Shown here one piece after another: positions 17,912-27,753 of a stretch of 64,000 nucleotides of DNA. The stretch comes from an uncultured Kiritimatiellota bacterium (GTDB lineage Bacteria; Verrucomicrobiota; Kiritimatiellia; RFP12; DVOR01), in the NCBI GenBank assembly GCA_944389585.1, contig CALXMW010000005.1, positions 1-64,000 on the forward strand, given 5' to 3'. The notes below the pieces were generated by a model. That model had not been told where the DNA came from and did no database searches. It saw nothing but the letters and a program-made list of their open reading frames with translations. The translations under genes were made by a program, and so were the position numbers. The stretch's first letter is position 1. Each line of letters begins with the position of its first letter.

Positions 17912-18139
17912 TCAAACCCGGCGAAGCAGCCGTATGCGAGGTCTCTTGTCGCGACCGAATCCGCCGACACCGAGGCGATTTGCGTCTTCTGGAGGCAACG
18001 ACCCCTCGCGCAACATCCCAAGTTCGCCCAAGCGGTTTTCCTTTTCCTGCAGCCCCTGCGTCCCCGTCCCGGTGCCGATGATGGCGTGGCTCTTCAGGAA
18101 GCCCAGCGCCTTTCGGGTCGGCGGGGGCGGGGTGGTGGG
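17912..18139 (-). pseudogene. Possible 3' fragment of an unidentified gene
   Basis: Directly after the dehydrogenase stop, the same - strand frame stays open for 76 codons. It reads like real protein (ALGFLKSHAIIGTG, then GLQEKENRLGELGM and DANRLGVGGFGRD). There is no start codon with a ribosome site. I do not recognise the family. It may be the remains of a gene lost when the dehydrogenase or the repeat block moved in, or it may be chance. Confidence 0.25.
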
Positions 18140-18796
18140 TCAGAGGAGGTGTTGGCCGGCGGCGGGGTAGAGGGTTTGGCCGGTGAGGGAGGGGACGGCG
18201 AGGAGGAGGGTGACGCAGGCGTGGATGTCGGCGAGGGTGGGGCGGGGGGTGAGGCATTCGCCGGCTTTTTCGCTGTGGGCGGGGTCTGGCGGGGGGAGGA
18301 CGGGGCCTGGGGCGATGGCGTTGACGCGGGCGCCGGTGGCGCGGCCCCAGTCGCGGGCGGCGCGGAGGGCCCAGGCGGCGAGGGCGCGTTTGGCGGCGAG
18401 GTAGGGGCGGAGGGGGGGCGGGTCGGTTTGCGGGGGGCGGTTGACGCGGGCGTCTAGGAAGAGGATGTGGTGGGCGTGGGGGAAGCGTTCGTGGAGGGTC
18501 TCGGCGAGGGCGATGGGGCCGTCGGCGTTGGCGTGGCGGAGGTGGTCGGGGTTGGCGTCGGGGCCGATTTGGAAGAGGCCGGCGAGGTGGAGGATGGCAT
18601 CTGGGGCGGGGGTGTGGGGGGGGATGGCGCGGAGGGCGTGGCGGGGGTTGAAGGTGGGGGCGGCGAAGTCGCCGTAGTCGGCGCGGGTGAGGATGCGCAC
18701 GTCATGGCCGTCGGCGCGGAGGCGTCGGGCGAGGTCGGCGCCGATGCGGCCGGGGCCGATGAGAAGTAAGTGCAGGGGCTGGAGGTGAGCGGGCAT
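18140..18796 (-). CDS. Short-chain dehydrogenase/reductase family protein
   Basis: A 218-aa Rossmann protein. It has a nucleotide-binding motif (LLLIGPGRIGADLARRL, residues 8-24), a conserved LHLAG step, the active-site YLAAK (YxxxK) and a C-terminal LTGQTLYPAAGQHL of the kind that closes SDR enzymes such as pteridine reductases. ATG 18796 is chosen because the longer frame to 18988 runs through repeat DNA and encodes low-complexity sequence. No ribosome site is seen. Substrate is unknown; folate/pterin reduction is one possibility. Confidence 0.7.
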   Translation of the reverse strand: MPAHLQPLHLLLIGPGRIGADLARRLRADGHDVRILTRADYGDFAAPTFNPRHALRAIPPHTPAPDAILHLAGLFQIGPDANPDHLRHANADGPIALAETLHERFPHAHHILFLDARVNRPPQTDPPPLRPYLAAKRALAAWALRAARDWGRATGARVNAIAPGPVLPPPDPAHSEKAGECLTPRPTLADIHACVTLLLAVPSLTGQTLYPAAGQHLL

Positions 18797-19073
18797 GGGC
18801 AGGGGTGGGGAGAACGGAGAATGGAGAATGGAGAACGGAAGGGGCGCTGAAGCGCCCCAGCGAAAGCAGAGAGCAGAGGCGCCCCTATGGGGCGACGGCG
18901 TGGCCGATAGAAGGCATGGAGACTTGGATGTTTGGCCGTCTGTGTCCTGGGAAGTCGAAGGGTCGGGTGGACGGAGGGGCGTCCCCACCGAACCGCCCGC
19001 GCCCTTTGCGTTTTCGCGGAAAAGGGCGGCCTAGCCTCTCCGTTTCCAAGCTTCCGGCTAAGGGCGGATGCCC
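18797..19073. repeat. Dense block of tandem arrays and GC hairpins
   Basis: Four 7-mers GAGAAYG (18810-18837) run into the hairpin GGGGCGCT-GA-AGCGCCCC (18841-18858). Next come AGCAGAGAGCAGAG, CGCCCC-TAT-GGGGCG (18880-18894) and a loose TTGG-type array near 18920. A further 8-mer-like array at about 19030-19055 borders the hairpin over the infC stop. No gene is supported here. This is the densest intergenic example of the repeat family. Confidence 0.7.
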
Positions 19074-19079
19074 TTAGCC
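19056..19079 (-). terminator. Hairpin overlapping the infC stop
   Basis: GGCTAAGGGC and GCCCTTAGCC (10-bp perfect stem, loop GGAT on the + strand) include the infC TAA. No T-tract follows, so it may attenuate or protect the 3' end rather than terminate. On the - strand it is followed by GGAAGCTTGGAAACGG-type repeats, so it also fits the repeat family. Confidence 0.45.
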
Positions 19080-19733
19080 TCGGGTGGGGGAGAGGCCGAG
19101 GGTGCGGGGCGCGGTGGTGGGGGTGGGGGCGAGGCCGGGGGTGGGCTTGGGGGCTTCGGCCTTGCGGGCGCCGCCTTTGGTGCTTTTGGGGGCGAGGAGG
19201 GCAGAGAGGTCGCGGCCGACGAGTTTGGGGGCTTGCTCGACGGTGGTTTTCTCGGCGCAGAGGGAGATGACGTTTTCGATCATCTCGATGCCGAGTTCGC
19301 GGTGGGCGTTTTCGCGGCCGCGGAACTTGAGGGAGATTTTGACTTTGTTGCCTTGGTCGATGAAGCCGAGGATTTCCTTGACCTTGCGGTTGAGGTCGCC
19401 GACGTCTGTGCCGGAGTGGAACTTGATTTCCTTGACTTGGGTGGCCTTGGCGTTTTTGCGGGCCTGTTTCTGCCGGATGGACTCTTCGTAGCGGAACTTG
19501 CCGTAGTCCATGATTTTGCAGAGGGGGGGCTGCGCGTTGGGGGTGATTTCGACGAGGTCGAGCCCCATGGATTCGGCGAGGGCCTGGGCTTTGCGGGTGG
19601 GCATGATGCCGAGCATCTTGCCGGTGGCGTCGACGACGCGGACTTCGGGGACGCGGATCTTGAAGTTGGTGCGGATGAAGGTGGCGGCTTTGCGCCCGTT
19701 CTGCTCCGGCCGAGGTTTGGGGGTGAGTGCCAA
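19074..19733 (-). CDS. infC: Translation initiation factor IF-3
   Basis: IF-3 prevents premature 30S-50S joining and checks initiator tRNA and start codon. The N-domain (about residues 18-90: RTNFKIRVPEVRVVD, DLVEITPNAQPPLCKIMDYGKF) and C-domain (about 95-180: KEIKFHSGTDVGD, KISLKFRGREN) are intact. At 219 aa it exceeds the usual 170-180 because of an Ala/Pro/Lys-rich C-terminal extension of about 35 aa. It follows thrS by 21 nt on the same strand, the usual order, but the expected rpmI-rplT do not follow. Confidence 0.95.
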   Translation of the reverse strand: MALTPKPRPEQNGRKAATFIRTNFKIRVPEVRVVDATGKMLGIMPTRKAQALAESMGLDLVEITPNAQPPLCKIMDYGKFRYEESIRQKQARKNAKATQVKEIKFHSGTDVGDLNRKVKEILGFIDQGNKVKISLKFRGRENAHRELGIEMIENVISLCAEKTTVEQAPKLVGRDLSALLAPKSTKGGARKAEAPKPTPGLAPTPTTAPRTLGLSPTRG

Positions 19734-19754
19734 GGGGCGGCTCCTGTTGGGGTT

Positions 19755-21497
<1,743 letters not shown>

Positions 21498-21521
21498 GCT
21501 TGCTCCTTGAAACAGCCGCGC

Positions 21522-21551
21522 ATTATACCTTATTTCGCCCTTCGCGCGCAA
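21522..21551 (-). promoter_or_regulatory. Promoter of thrS-infC
   Basis: On the - strand TTGCGC (21546-21551), an 18-nt spacer and TATAAT (21522-21527) precede thrS with a leader of about 20 nt. No T-box-like structure can fit in this short leader. Confidence 0.65.
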
Positions 21552-21553
21552 CG

Positions 21554-22963
21554 TCAGCGCAGATAGCGCTCAAGTCCCTCGGCGATGCGCGCGAGCGTCT
21601 CGGGGGGGAAGACCTCGGCGTTGGCCTCGAGCTGGGTCTTGCGGGCGCAGAGGCGCGCGTAGTAGCGCGGCAGGAGCGTCTTGAGGTCGTCCGGCGCCTC
21701 GGTGCGGAGCCAGGAGACGAGGGCCCAGGCGACGGCGTAGTGCTGGCCGGCGCCCTCTGCGTAGAACTCCTCTTGGCTCATCGCCAGCAGGCGGGCGAGG
21801 CCGTCGGCGGAGCGCAGGCCGCGGGCCTCGCGGGCGGCGTCGCGGCGGCGCGAGGGGCCGGGCGCGGCGCGACCGTCGCGCACGCGGAAGGTCTCGAAGA
21901 AGGTGGCGTGGCCCTCGTTGAACCAGATCGGCACCTGCGCCAAGGGCGGCGTGATGAGGAAGAGGTATTGGTGGAAGCCTTCGTGGAAGGTGGTGGAGCG
22001 GATGGTCTCGCGGCGTTCGTCGGCCTCGGCCTCCGCGTCGCCTTTGACGACGAGCTCGCGGCGGAGGCCGGAGAAGAAGCCGCCGCTCCATTCCTGCCCC
22101 TCGCCGGCGTAGGCGAGGTATTCCGCCGGGTCCGCGAAGACGCGGATGACGCTGGTGGGCACCTGCGTGCCTTTGGGCTCCGGGAAGGCCTGCGTGTAGG
22201 CGCGGCGGATGGCGAGCATGTCGTCGAGGAGGGTGTCCAGCCACTTGCGGTCGCGCTTCGGCAGGTCGGTGTGGACGCGGTAGGGCGGGCGGTCGATGGT
22301 GATCCAGCCGCCGGCCTCCTTGGCCGTGCCGGAGAGCCCCGTGCCGGAGGCCGCGAAGCCCGCCAAGGCCCGCCCGAGCGCCGCGCGCCACCGCTCGGGC
22401 GGTTCCTGCGCGGGGGTGATGAGGAGCACGTAGGGCTGGCGCGGCGCGGCCTTGAGGAAGAAGACGAGCGCGGCGGCGTTACCGACGGTGGCGAACTGCG
22501 CGGCCCGCACGGCGCCCAAGGGCCGCAGGGGCTGGGGTTTGCCGCAGGTGGCCTGGGCCCACTCGCCCAGCCACATCCCCAGGGCGGAGGGCTTGAGCGC
22601 ACCGGTCTGGGCCTGCACGCGGTCGTATTCCTCCTGGGTGACGACGGTCTGCGAGTAAGGGCCGCCGAGGCGTGATTTGGGGGCGACGAGCTCGTAGCGG
22701 TTGCCCTCCTTGTCGGCCCAGGCGCCGAGGCGCTGGTCGCGCCGCCAGAGCTGCTCGGGCGCGAAGGCGTCGAACTCCGTGGCCGAGCCGTCTGGCATCT
22801 GTCGGATGAAGCGGTAGGATTCCAGCGCGGGCATGGGCGTGGCCTCGACGCCCTTGGGCAGGCGGAGGCGCACCGGGCCGCAGGCGATGTTCTCGGTGAA
22901 CTGCGGCACCGCGGCGTGGAGCGCGAGTGGCAGCAGGGCGGCAAGGGCGAGGAGGCGTTTCAT
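21554..22963 (-). CDS. Secreted HExxH metallopeptidase-like protein
   Basis: A 469-aa product with a signal peptide (MKRLLALAALLPLALHA). The C-terminal half carries a gluzincin-type zinc site: HEGFH (HExxH) and, about 20 residues later, WFNEGHATFFE, whose first Glu is the likely third ligand. This resembles the DUF1570/peptidase MA-like group. The N-terminal half (about 25-250) is a separate unassigned domain. ATG 22963 begins at the signal peptide; the longer open frame runs into the next gene. It lies 5 nt after the SpoIIE-type phosphatase gene. Proteolysis is inferred from motifs only. Confidence 0.7.
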   Translation of the reverse strand: MKRLLALAALLPLALHAAVPQFTENIACGPVRLRLPKGVEATPMPALESYRFIRQMPDGSATEFDAFAPEQLWRRDQRLGAWADKEGNRYELVAPKSRLGGPYSQTVVTQEEYDRVQAQTGALKPSALGMWLGEWAQATCGKPQPLRPLGAVRAAQFATVGNAAALVFFLKAAPRQPYVLLITPAQEPPERWRAALGRALAGFAASGTGLSGTAKEAGGWITIDRPPYRVHTDLPKRDRKWLDTLLDDMLAIRRAYTQAFPEPKGTQVPTSVIRVFADPAEYLAYAGEGQEWSGGFFSGLRRELVVKGDAEAEADERRETIRSTTFHEGFHQYLFLITPPLAQVPIWFNEGHATFFETFRVRDGRAAPGPSRRRDAAREARGLRSADGLARLLAMSQEEFYAEGAGQHYAVAWALVSWLRTEAPDDLKTLLPRYYARLCARKTQLEANAEVFPPETLARIAEGLERYLR

Positions 22964-22968
22964 GGCGG

Positions 22969-24162
22969 TCAGTGGAACTTGACGGTGACGTCTTTGACGT
23001 ATTGCGAGCGGAGCACGTCGGCAAGCTCGCGGACGATGTTGCGGCGGATGTCCAGGGCCATCGGCAGGTTCGGGTCTTGGTGCGCGGGGTTGATGGCGGT
23101 ACCGACGTCGATGCGGATCTGATCCGAGGCCAGGAGCAGGTCGCGCATCTTGGTGGCGGGGTTGACGCGCGCGTCCGGCCCGGGGTTGCGCAGGAGGGCG
23201 ATGACCTTGGAGAGGGTGACGCACCCTTCGGTGACCAGGTCGATGCCGGGGATCTCCGAGGCCGCCGGCACCTCCGGGTCAAGCGCCGTGAGGGGGGTGT
23301 CGATGGGGCGGCCGAGCTCGCGGGCGATGAGATCCGCGGTGGAGCCGCCCGAGACGATGACGGTGACGCCGGGCTGGGTGGCGAGCGCGGCGTAGGCGGC
23401 GTCTTGCGTGCGGTCGAAGGGGCAGCCGGTGAGCATCTGGGTGACGCGCGGGAGGCGGTAGTGGAGCATGGCGGCGGTGGTGTCGTCGCCCGCGCGGCCG
23501 CCGTCGAGGCGCGTGGCGCGGTCGGCCGCGCCTTTGCAGAGCACGTGCGAGCCGACGTCCGGCGCGATTCGGATGGTCTCCTGGAGCCAGGGGATGACGC
23601 GCTCGAGCCCCTGCCCGAAGGGCGTGCCCGGCTCGCCGAGCCCGGCCTGCGTCACGCCGTCGGAGCAGAAGAAGAGGCGGTCGCCCAGCCCCATGCGGAA
23701 GGTGGAATAGGAGAGCGTGCGGCCTTCCCAGCGCGGGAGGGTGTAGGGCGTGCGCGCGATGGGGCAGGGCTCCGTGCCGCGCAGGAGCGTCGCGGGCGGG
23801 TTCTCGTATTCGATCATGCGCACCTCGCCCTGCGGGTCGGCGCGGATCATGGTGAAGGTGGAGTAGGAGATGTGGCGCTCGGGGCACAGGGGCAGGGCGT
23901 CCATGATGAGCGTGGCGGCGCGGCGCAGGCCCAGGGAGGCGCGCATGTAGGCCATCGCCATGGTGGCCGTGAGGCTGGCGCAGACGTTCGCCTGCTGGCC
24001 GCTGCCCAGGCCGTCGGTGAGCACGGCCACGACCGAGCCGTCGGCCAGGCGCTCGCTGAGGAAGACGTCGCCGCTGCAGACCTTGCGGAACTTGAAGCGG
24101 TTGAACCAGTCCACCTCGATGAAGGGCGGCGGCGCGCCGGCGGCCTCCTGCGCCTGGCTCAT
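22969..24162 (-). CDS. SpoIIE-type PP2C phosphatase of a hydrogenase sensor operon
   Basis: A 397-aa product. Residues about 25-245 are a SpoIIE/PP2C phosphatase domain with metal-binding SGDVF, TDGLGSGQQA and GDDTTAAML. The C-terminal 150 aa form an additional domain (VIVSGGSTADLIARELG) that I cannot name. Its start overlaps the hydrogenase sensor stop by 4 nt. In group C [FeFe]-hydrogenase loci a phosphatase of this kind commonly follows the sensory hydrogenase, so it is the probable output module, dephosphorylating Ser/Thr on an unknown target. Confidence 0.8.
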   Translation of the reverse strand: MSQAQEAAGAPPPFIEVDWFNRFKFRKVCSGDVFLSERLADGSVVAVLTDGLGSGQQANVCASLTATMAMAYMRASLGLRRAATLIMDALPLCPERHISYSTFTMIRADPQGEVRMIEYENPPATLLRGTEPCPIARTPYTLPRWEGRTLSYSTFRMGLGDRLFFCSDGVTQAGLGEPGTPFGQGLERVIPWLQETIRIAPDVGSHVLCKGAADRATRLDGGRAGDDTTAAMLHYRLPRVTQMLTGCPFDRTQDAAYAALATQPGVTVIVSGGSTADLIARELGRPIDTPLTALDPEVPAASEIPGIDLVTEGCVTLSKVIALLRNPGPDARVNPATKMRDLLLASDQIRIDVGTAINPAHQDPNLPMALDIRRNIVRELADVLRSQYVKDVTVKFH

Positions 24163-25880
24163 CGCCCGCCCTCCGAGTCGAGCGGCGCGAACATCTCCAC
24201 GGCGCTGTCGAGGATGAGCTCGCTCTCGGCGGCGTTGCGCCCGAGCATGAAGGCGATTTCCTGCACCGTCTTGGCGGTGTTGGTGACGACGGTGCGGGCT
24301 TTCTCGATGAGGGCGCGGCGGTTCTGCTCGCTCTCGGTGACGTCGAGGATGAGCGCGCCGATCACCTCGTGCGCGTCCACGTTGAAGATGGTCAGCGAGA
24401 AGAGCCGCCCCTCGATCTCGACGGTCCGGCGGATGATTTCCTCGCCCGTCTCAAGGACTTTCTCGAAGAGCTGCGTCTGCGGGATGAGCAAGGCCAGGTC
24501 GGCGTCGCGCAGGCCGGGCTTGGCCTCGTAGGCCAGCTTTGCCGCCCCGCCCAGGAGCTGGGCGAAGCGCTCGTTGCACTCGATGACGCGCAGCCGCTTG
24601 TCCGCCACCACCAGGCCATACGGCAACGCGCGGTCGATGGCCGAGCTCTGCTTGAGCGCGATCTGCCGCATCCGGCTGACGCACATCTGCGGCTCGGCGT
24701 TGCCCGCCAGGATGGCGCACGCCAGCGCGCGGCACGAGTCATAGCCGCACCCCGCGCAGTTCAGCTCGTCCTGCGGCGTGTACTTGCCCAACGTGTGGAG
24801 CGTCGCCTGGATCTGCTCCTCCGTGAAGTCCGTCCGCTCGGCCGGGGCCGGGCGGTAATGGCGCCCCACGTCAGGCTTGTCCTCCGGGTCGTCCGGCCCC
24901 GTTCTTTTGGCGTGGCGCAGCACGTCAAGCATCCCGCCGGCGGCGCACTTCACGCGCGTCTTGGGCCCGCAGACGCACCCGCCCGGGCAGGCCAGCGCCT
25001 CGATGAAGACCGGCTGCTCCAACGTCTTGGGGTCGAGCGTCTCAAGCATCGTGCGGATGGTGCTCACCCCCGTCAGCGTCATGGGCTGCAGCTCCCCCTC
25101 CGGCGCGAGGGCGCGGAAGTTCCGCTCCACGCTCCGCAACATCCCGCCCTCGATGGGATAATACGCCCCGTCGCCCGGCAGACGGTAATCCGGGTCCGGC
25201 TCGCACAGGTTCGGCTCCTCCACCCCCGCCATCACCATCCACCGCCGCAACTCCTCGAAGGTCAACGCCGCCGTCAGCAGCTCCGGCTGCAGGTCGCTCT
25301 CATGCTTCTTCCCCACGCACGGCCCCACAAAGACGATCGGCGCGTCCGGGAACTCCCGCCGCAACGCCTTGCAATGCGCCACGACCGGCGAATCCACCGG
25401 CGTCAGATACGCCGAGAAGCGCGGATGGTACCGCTGGATCAGCTCCACCACCACCGGGCACGCCGACGAAATCTGCAGCCGGTGCCCCGTGCTTTTGGCC
25501 ATCAACTCCGCCACCCGCCGCGAGACGATGTTCGCCCCCACCGCCGTCTCCCGCACCTGCGCGAACCCAAGCCGCTTCAGCGCCGTCGAGAACCGCGCCG
25601 GATCCACCCCCGGGAACTCCGAGGCGAAACTCGGCGCCACCGACACGATTACATCCCTGCGCGCCCCCACCAAATTGCGCACCGCCATCAAATCGTCGCG
25701 CACCATCTTCGCGTGGTTCGGGCACGTCCCCACGCACGTCCCGCAGAAAATGCACGCCTCCGGGATGACCACCGCATGGTCGTTCTCCACCCGAATCGCC
25801 TTCACCGGGCACCGCCGCACGCACTTATAGCAATCGCGGCACTGCGCCTCGACGGAATAAATCGGCGCCAACGCATCCAT
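24159..25880 (-). CDS. Sensory [FeFe]-hydrogenase with PAS domain (HydS-like, group C)
   Basis: A 573-aa product. Two [4Fe-4S] ferredoxin motifs occupy residues 14-24 and 43-53. The H-cluster domain (about 75-325) has all four cluster cysteines: Cys141 in SSACP, Cys188 in GPCVGKK, Cys298 and Cys302 in ALACPGGC. In catalytic enzymes the first motif is TSCCP, and its first Cys transfers protons; here that position is Ala140. An additional Cys cluster (375, 378, 383, 388) and a PAS domain (about 415-520) follow. This matches sensory group C enzymes such as HydS, which bind H2 but turn over slowly. It is flanked by a 2Fe-2S protein and a phosphatase. Confidence 0.88.
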   Translation of the reverse strand: MDALAPIYSVEAQCRDCYKCVRRCPVKAIRVENDHAVVIPEACIFCGTCVGTCPNHAKMVRDDLMAVRNLVGARRDVIVSVAPSFASEFPGVDPARFSTALKRLGFAQVRETAVGANIVSRRVAELMAKSTGHRLQISSACPVVVELIQRYHPRFSAYLTPVDSPVVAHCKALRREFPDAPIVFVGPCVGKKHESDLQPELLTAALTFEELRRWMVMAGVEEPNLCEPDPDYRLPGDGAYYPIEGGMLRSVERNFRALAPEGELQPMTLTGVSTIRTMLETLDPKTLEQPVFIEALACPGGCVCGPKTRVKCAAGGMLDVLRHAKRTGPDDPEDKPDVGRHYRPAPAERTDFTEEQIQATLHTLGKYTPQDELNCAGCGYDSCRALACAILAGNAEPQMCVSRMRQIALKQSSAIDRALPYGLVVADKRLRVIECNERFAQLLGGAAKLAYEAKPGLRDADLALLIPQTQLFEKVLETGEEIIRRTVEIEGRLFSLTIFNVDAHEVIGALILDVTESEQNRRALIEKARTVVTNTAKTVQEIAFMLGRNAAESELILDSAVEMFAPLDSEGGR

Positions 25881-25881
25881 C

Positions 25882-26127
25882 TTACGCCTCCTCCCCGAAC
25901 GCCTCAGCCAACAACCCCGGCACCGCCTCCGGCGTCACGCCGCTGTGGCACGCGCCATCCACCCAAATATTCGGCCCCTCGCCGCACCTGCCCCCGCACC
26001 GACACCCCCGCAACTCCACCTCCGCCTCACGCCCATGCGCCGCCAACCACGCCCGCACCGCCTCAAGGTTCCTGCTGTTCCCGCGCGAGAAGCACGAACT
26101 GCCCATGCAAATCGTCACCTTCACCAT
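25882..26127 (-). CDS. Thioredoxin-like [2Fe-2S] ferredoxin (NuoE-like)
   Basis: An 81-aa protein with the cluster pattern CX4C (Cys7, Cys12) and CX3C (Cys44, Cys48), as in NuoE/HydC-type thioredoxin-fold ferredoxins. It is the first gene of the hydrogenase sensor operon and is 1 nt from the sensor start. It probably passes electrons to or from the ferredoxin domain of the sensor. A purine-rich GGAGAGAG lies before the ATG. Confidence 0.82.
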   Translation of the reverse strand: MVKVTICMGSSCFSRGNSRNLEAVRAWLAAHGREAEVELRGCRCGGRCGEGPNIWVDGACHSGVTPEAVPGLLAEAFGEEA

Positions 26128-26155
26128 CTGCCGCTCTCTCCTTTACTTCCCTAGT

Positions 26156-27694
26156 TTACCCCATCTCCCCGCCCCCCTGCAACCCAGCCGCCCCCCTCAC
26201 CACGCTCCGAGCCTGGATCATCCGGTTGCGGTCGATCGCGTGCAGCGCCATCGCGTAGTCGTCAAACACCTCCTTGCTCATCCCAGGCTCGCGAAGGATC
26301 CCCACGAGGGCGTCCATGTAAACCTTGTTCACCTCCTCCTGGCGCGCACGGATCTTCCCGTGCACGTTCTTCGCCGCCGCCTCCACGTTCAGCCGGTCAG
26401 GCAACGGGTCGTTCCCGCTCACCCGACGCACCGCGTCGAACACAGGCGTCTGGTCATGGATGAACTTCGTCTCCAGCCACTGCCGCGATCTGTCCATCGT
26501 CTCGCGGACGCTCCCGTCCGGCCTCGCCGAGGCTACCGGATCCCCCTTCGCGAACGAGAATCTGACGCCGTTCCCATTGGCCGCACCGCCCATGATGCGC
26601 CGCACCTCGCCCGCCAGCGGTTCGCCGTTCTCGTCCACCCTCACGGAGACGTTGTTGGCCAGTCGCTTGACTTCCGCAATTTCTTGTTGTACCCTCTGAA
26701 TGTGTGCGTCGATACCGTTCTGGACGTGAAGTTCCGGGGCTTGGCCTTCACTGGTTGACCGCATCGGATCTATCGGCGCCACATTCTTTTTAACCCAATG
26801 CGTTATCACTAATTGAGAGAACGGCCCCGTTTCAATGGTCGTAACAATGTTTGTGCCGTTGATACGTTTGCCAATTTCTATCGCACGGCGCTTACCCTGG
26901 TCATAGTCTTCATTATGTTTCGCGTAATCAAAGTTGTTCACAATATAGGGAAGCAATGCGACGTCCTCCGGAGACAGTTCAACCTGTCCGCGAACCTTCT
27001 CCTCCTTGTTCCCGTGCCTATTTTTGATATGCCGAACACTATCGGAGGTGATCGTCACCTCATCCACGGGATGTCCAACAAGGCCTTCCAACTCTTCGGC
27101 AAGACGCTCGCTCGGCCTGAATGAGAAACGCTCCTTCACCTTGTCATCCGCCCAAGCGCGACGCGCCAACCCGAGCAGGTGCGCCAGCTCCCAGTCGCCC
27201 GCCGCCTCCTTGAACGCCCGCGTCCGCGCAAGCAGCCAATCCTGCTCATCAAGATAGGAACGCCTCCCATTCGGCGCACGCAACCATCCACGGCGCTTCG
27301 TCCCGTCCGGCCTCGTGAAGGCACGACGCACCGCTTCCATCTCTGCGAACGCCGCGTCATTGTTGCCCGCCTCCGCCGGGTCCGGCTTCGCGAAGCTGAA
27401 GAGGTTTTTCCCCGCGTTCGGGTTCTGCTGCCTCCCCCCGCCAAGCGCGTCCTTCAGCTCCGTGTACGGCGCGTAAAGGACAACCTCGCCATCTTTGCGC
27501 TCCAACACCGCGTAGTACCCGGCATTCGCGAGCGCCGGCATCGCCCGCTCGAAATCCTCCTTGCTCTCAAAGACGCCGCGCCCCTCGTCGTCGTTGCCGT
27601 AGGTTTGTGCGTCCGAGGCGTTGATGATCCCGTCTGCGACCGCATGACATTGTGCAACTTTCCCAAGTCTCTGAACTCCCGATTTAACTTGCAT
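26156..27694 (-). CDS. Phage polyvalent-protein fragment with PBECR-type nuclease domain
   Basis: A 512-aa product. A central segment (about residues 195-300; VTITSDSVRHIKNRHG, VELSPEDVALLPYIV) resembles the phage barnase-EndoU-colicin-RelE-like (PBECR) nuclease domains at the ends of phage head or injected proteins. Two FSFAK-type spacers and a helical tail (about 390-500) also fit large polyvalent proteins. There is no ribosome site before ATG 27694, and the upstream end coincides with the 20-nt motif at 27643-27662. It is therefore probably a 5'-truncated prophage remnant. Base composition around 26700-27100 is lower in GC than in the neighbours. Confidence 0.6.
   Translation of the reverse strand: MQVKSGVQRLGKVAQCHAVADGIINASDAQTYGNDDEGRGVFESKEDFERAMPALANAGYYAVLERKDGEVVLYAPYTELKDALGGGRQQNPNAGKNLFSFAKPDPAEAGNNDAAFAEMEAVRRAFTRPDGTKRRGWLRAPNGRRSYLDEQDWLLARTRAFKEAAGDWELAHLLGLARRAWADDKVKERFSFRPSERLAEELEGLVGHPVDEVTITSDSVRHIKNRHGNKEEKVRGQVELSPEDVALLPYIVNNFDYAKHNEDYDQGKRRAIEIGKRINGTNIVTTIETGPFSQLVITHWVKKNVAPIDPMRSTSEGQAPELHVQNGIDAHIQRVQQEIAEVKRLANNVSVRVDENGEPLAGEVRRIMGGAANGNGVRFSFAKGDPVASARPDGSVRETMDRSRQWLETKFIHDQTPVFDAVRRVSGNDPLPDRLNVEAAAKNVHGKIRARQEEVNKVYMDALVGILREPGMSKEVFDDYAMALHAIDRNRMIQARSVVRGAAGLQGGGEMG
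27643..27662. repeat. 20-nt motif, copy 2 (see 57-76)
   Basis: CGCATGACATTGTGCAACTT, 19/20 identical to 57-76. It lies within the first codons of the phage fragment on the - strand and about 92 nt before proS on the + strand. Confidence 0.5.
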
Positions 27695-27717
27695 TTGGAG
27701 TGGGATTTTGAGATACT
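27689..27717 (+). promoter_or_regulatory. Probable proS promoter
   Basis: TTGCAT (27689-27694), a 17-nt spacer and GATACT (27712-27717) precede proS by 36 nt. AGAAGGGA then serves as ribosome site. The promoter region lies directly behind the phage remnant. Confidence 0.55.
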
Positions 27718-27753
27718 TGTGCGCGTTTTTCGGATTAGAAGGGATTTTTCGGA

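Noticed and set aside
27694..27753. T-box or riboswitch leader before proS
   Set aside because: The leader after the promoter is only about 30 nt, with no conserved T-box sequence and no terminator/antiterminator pair.
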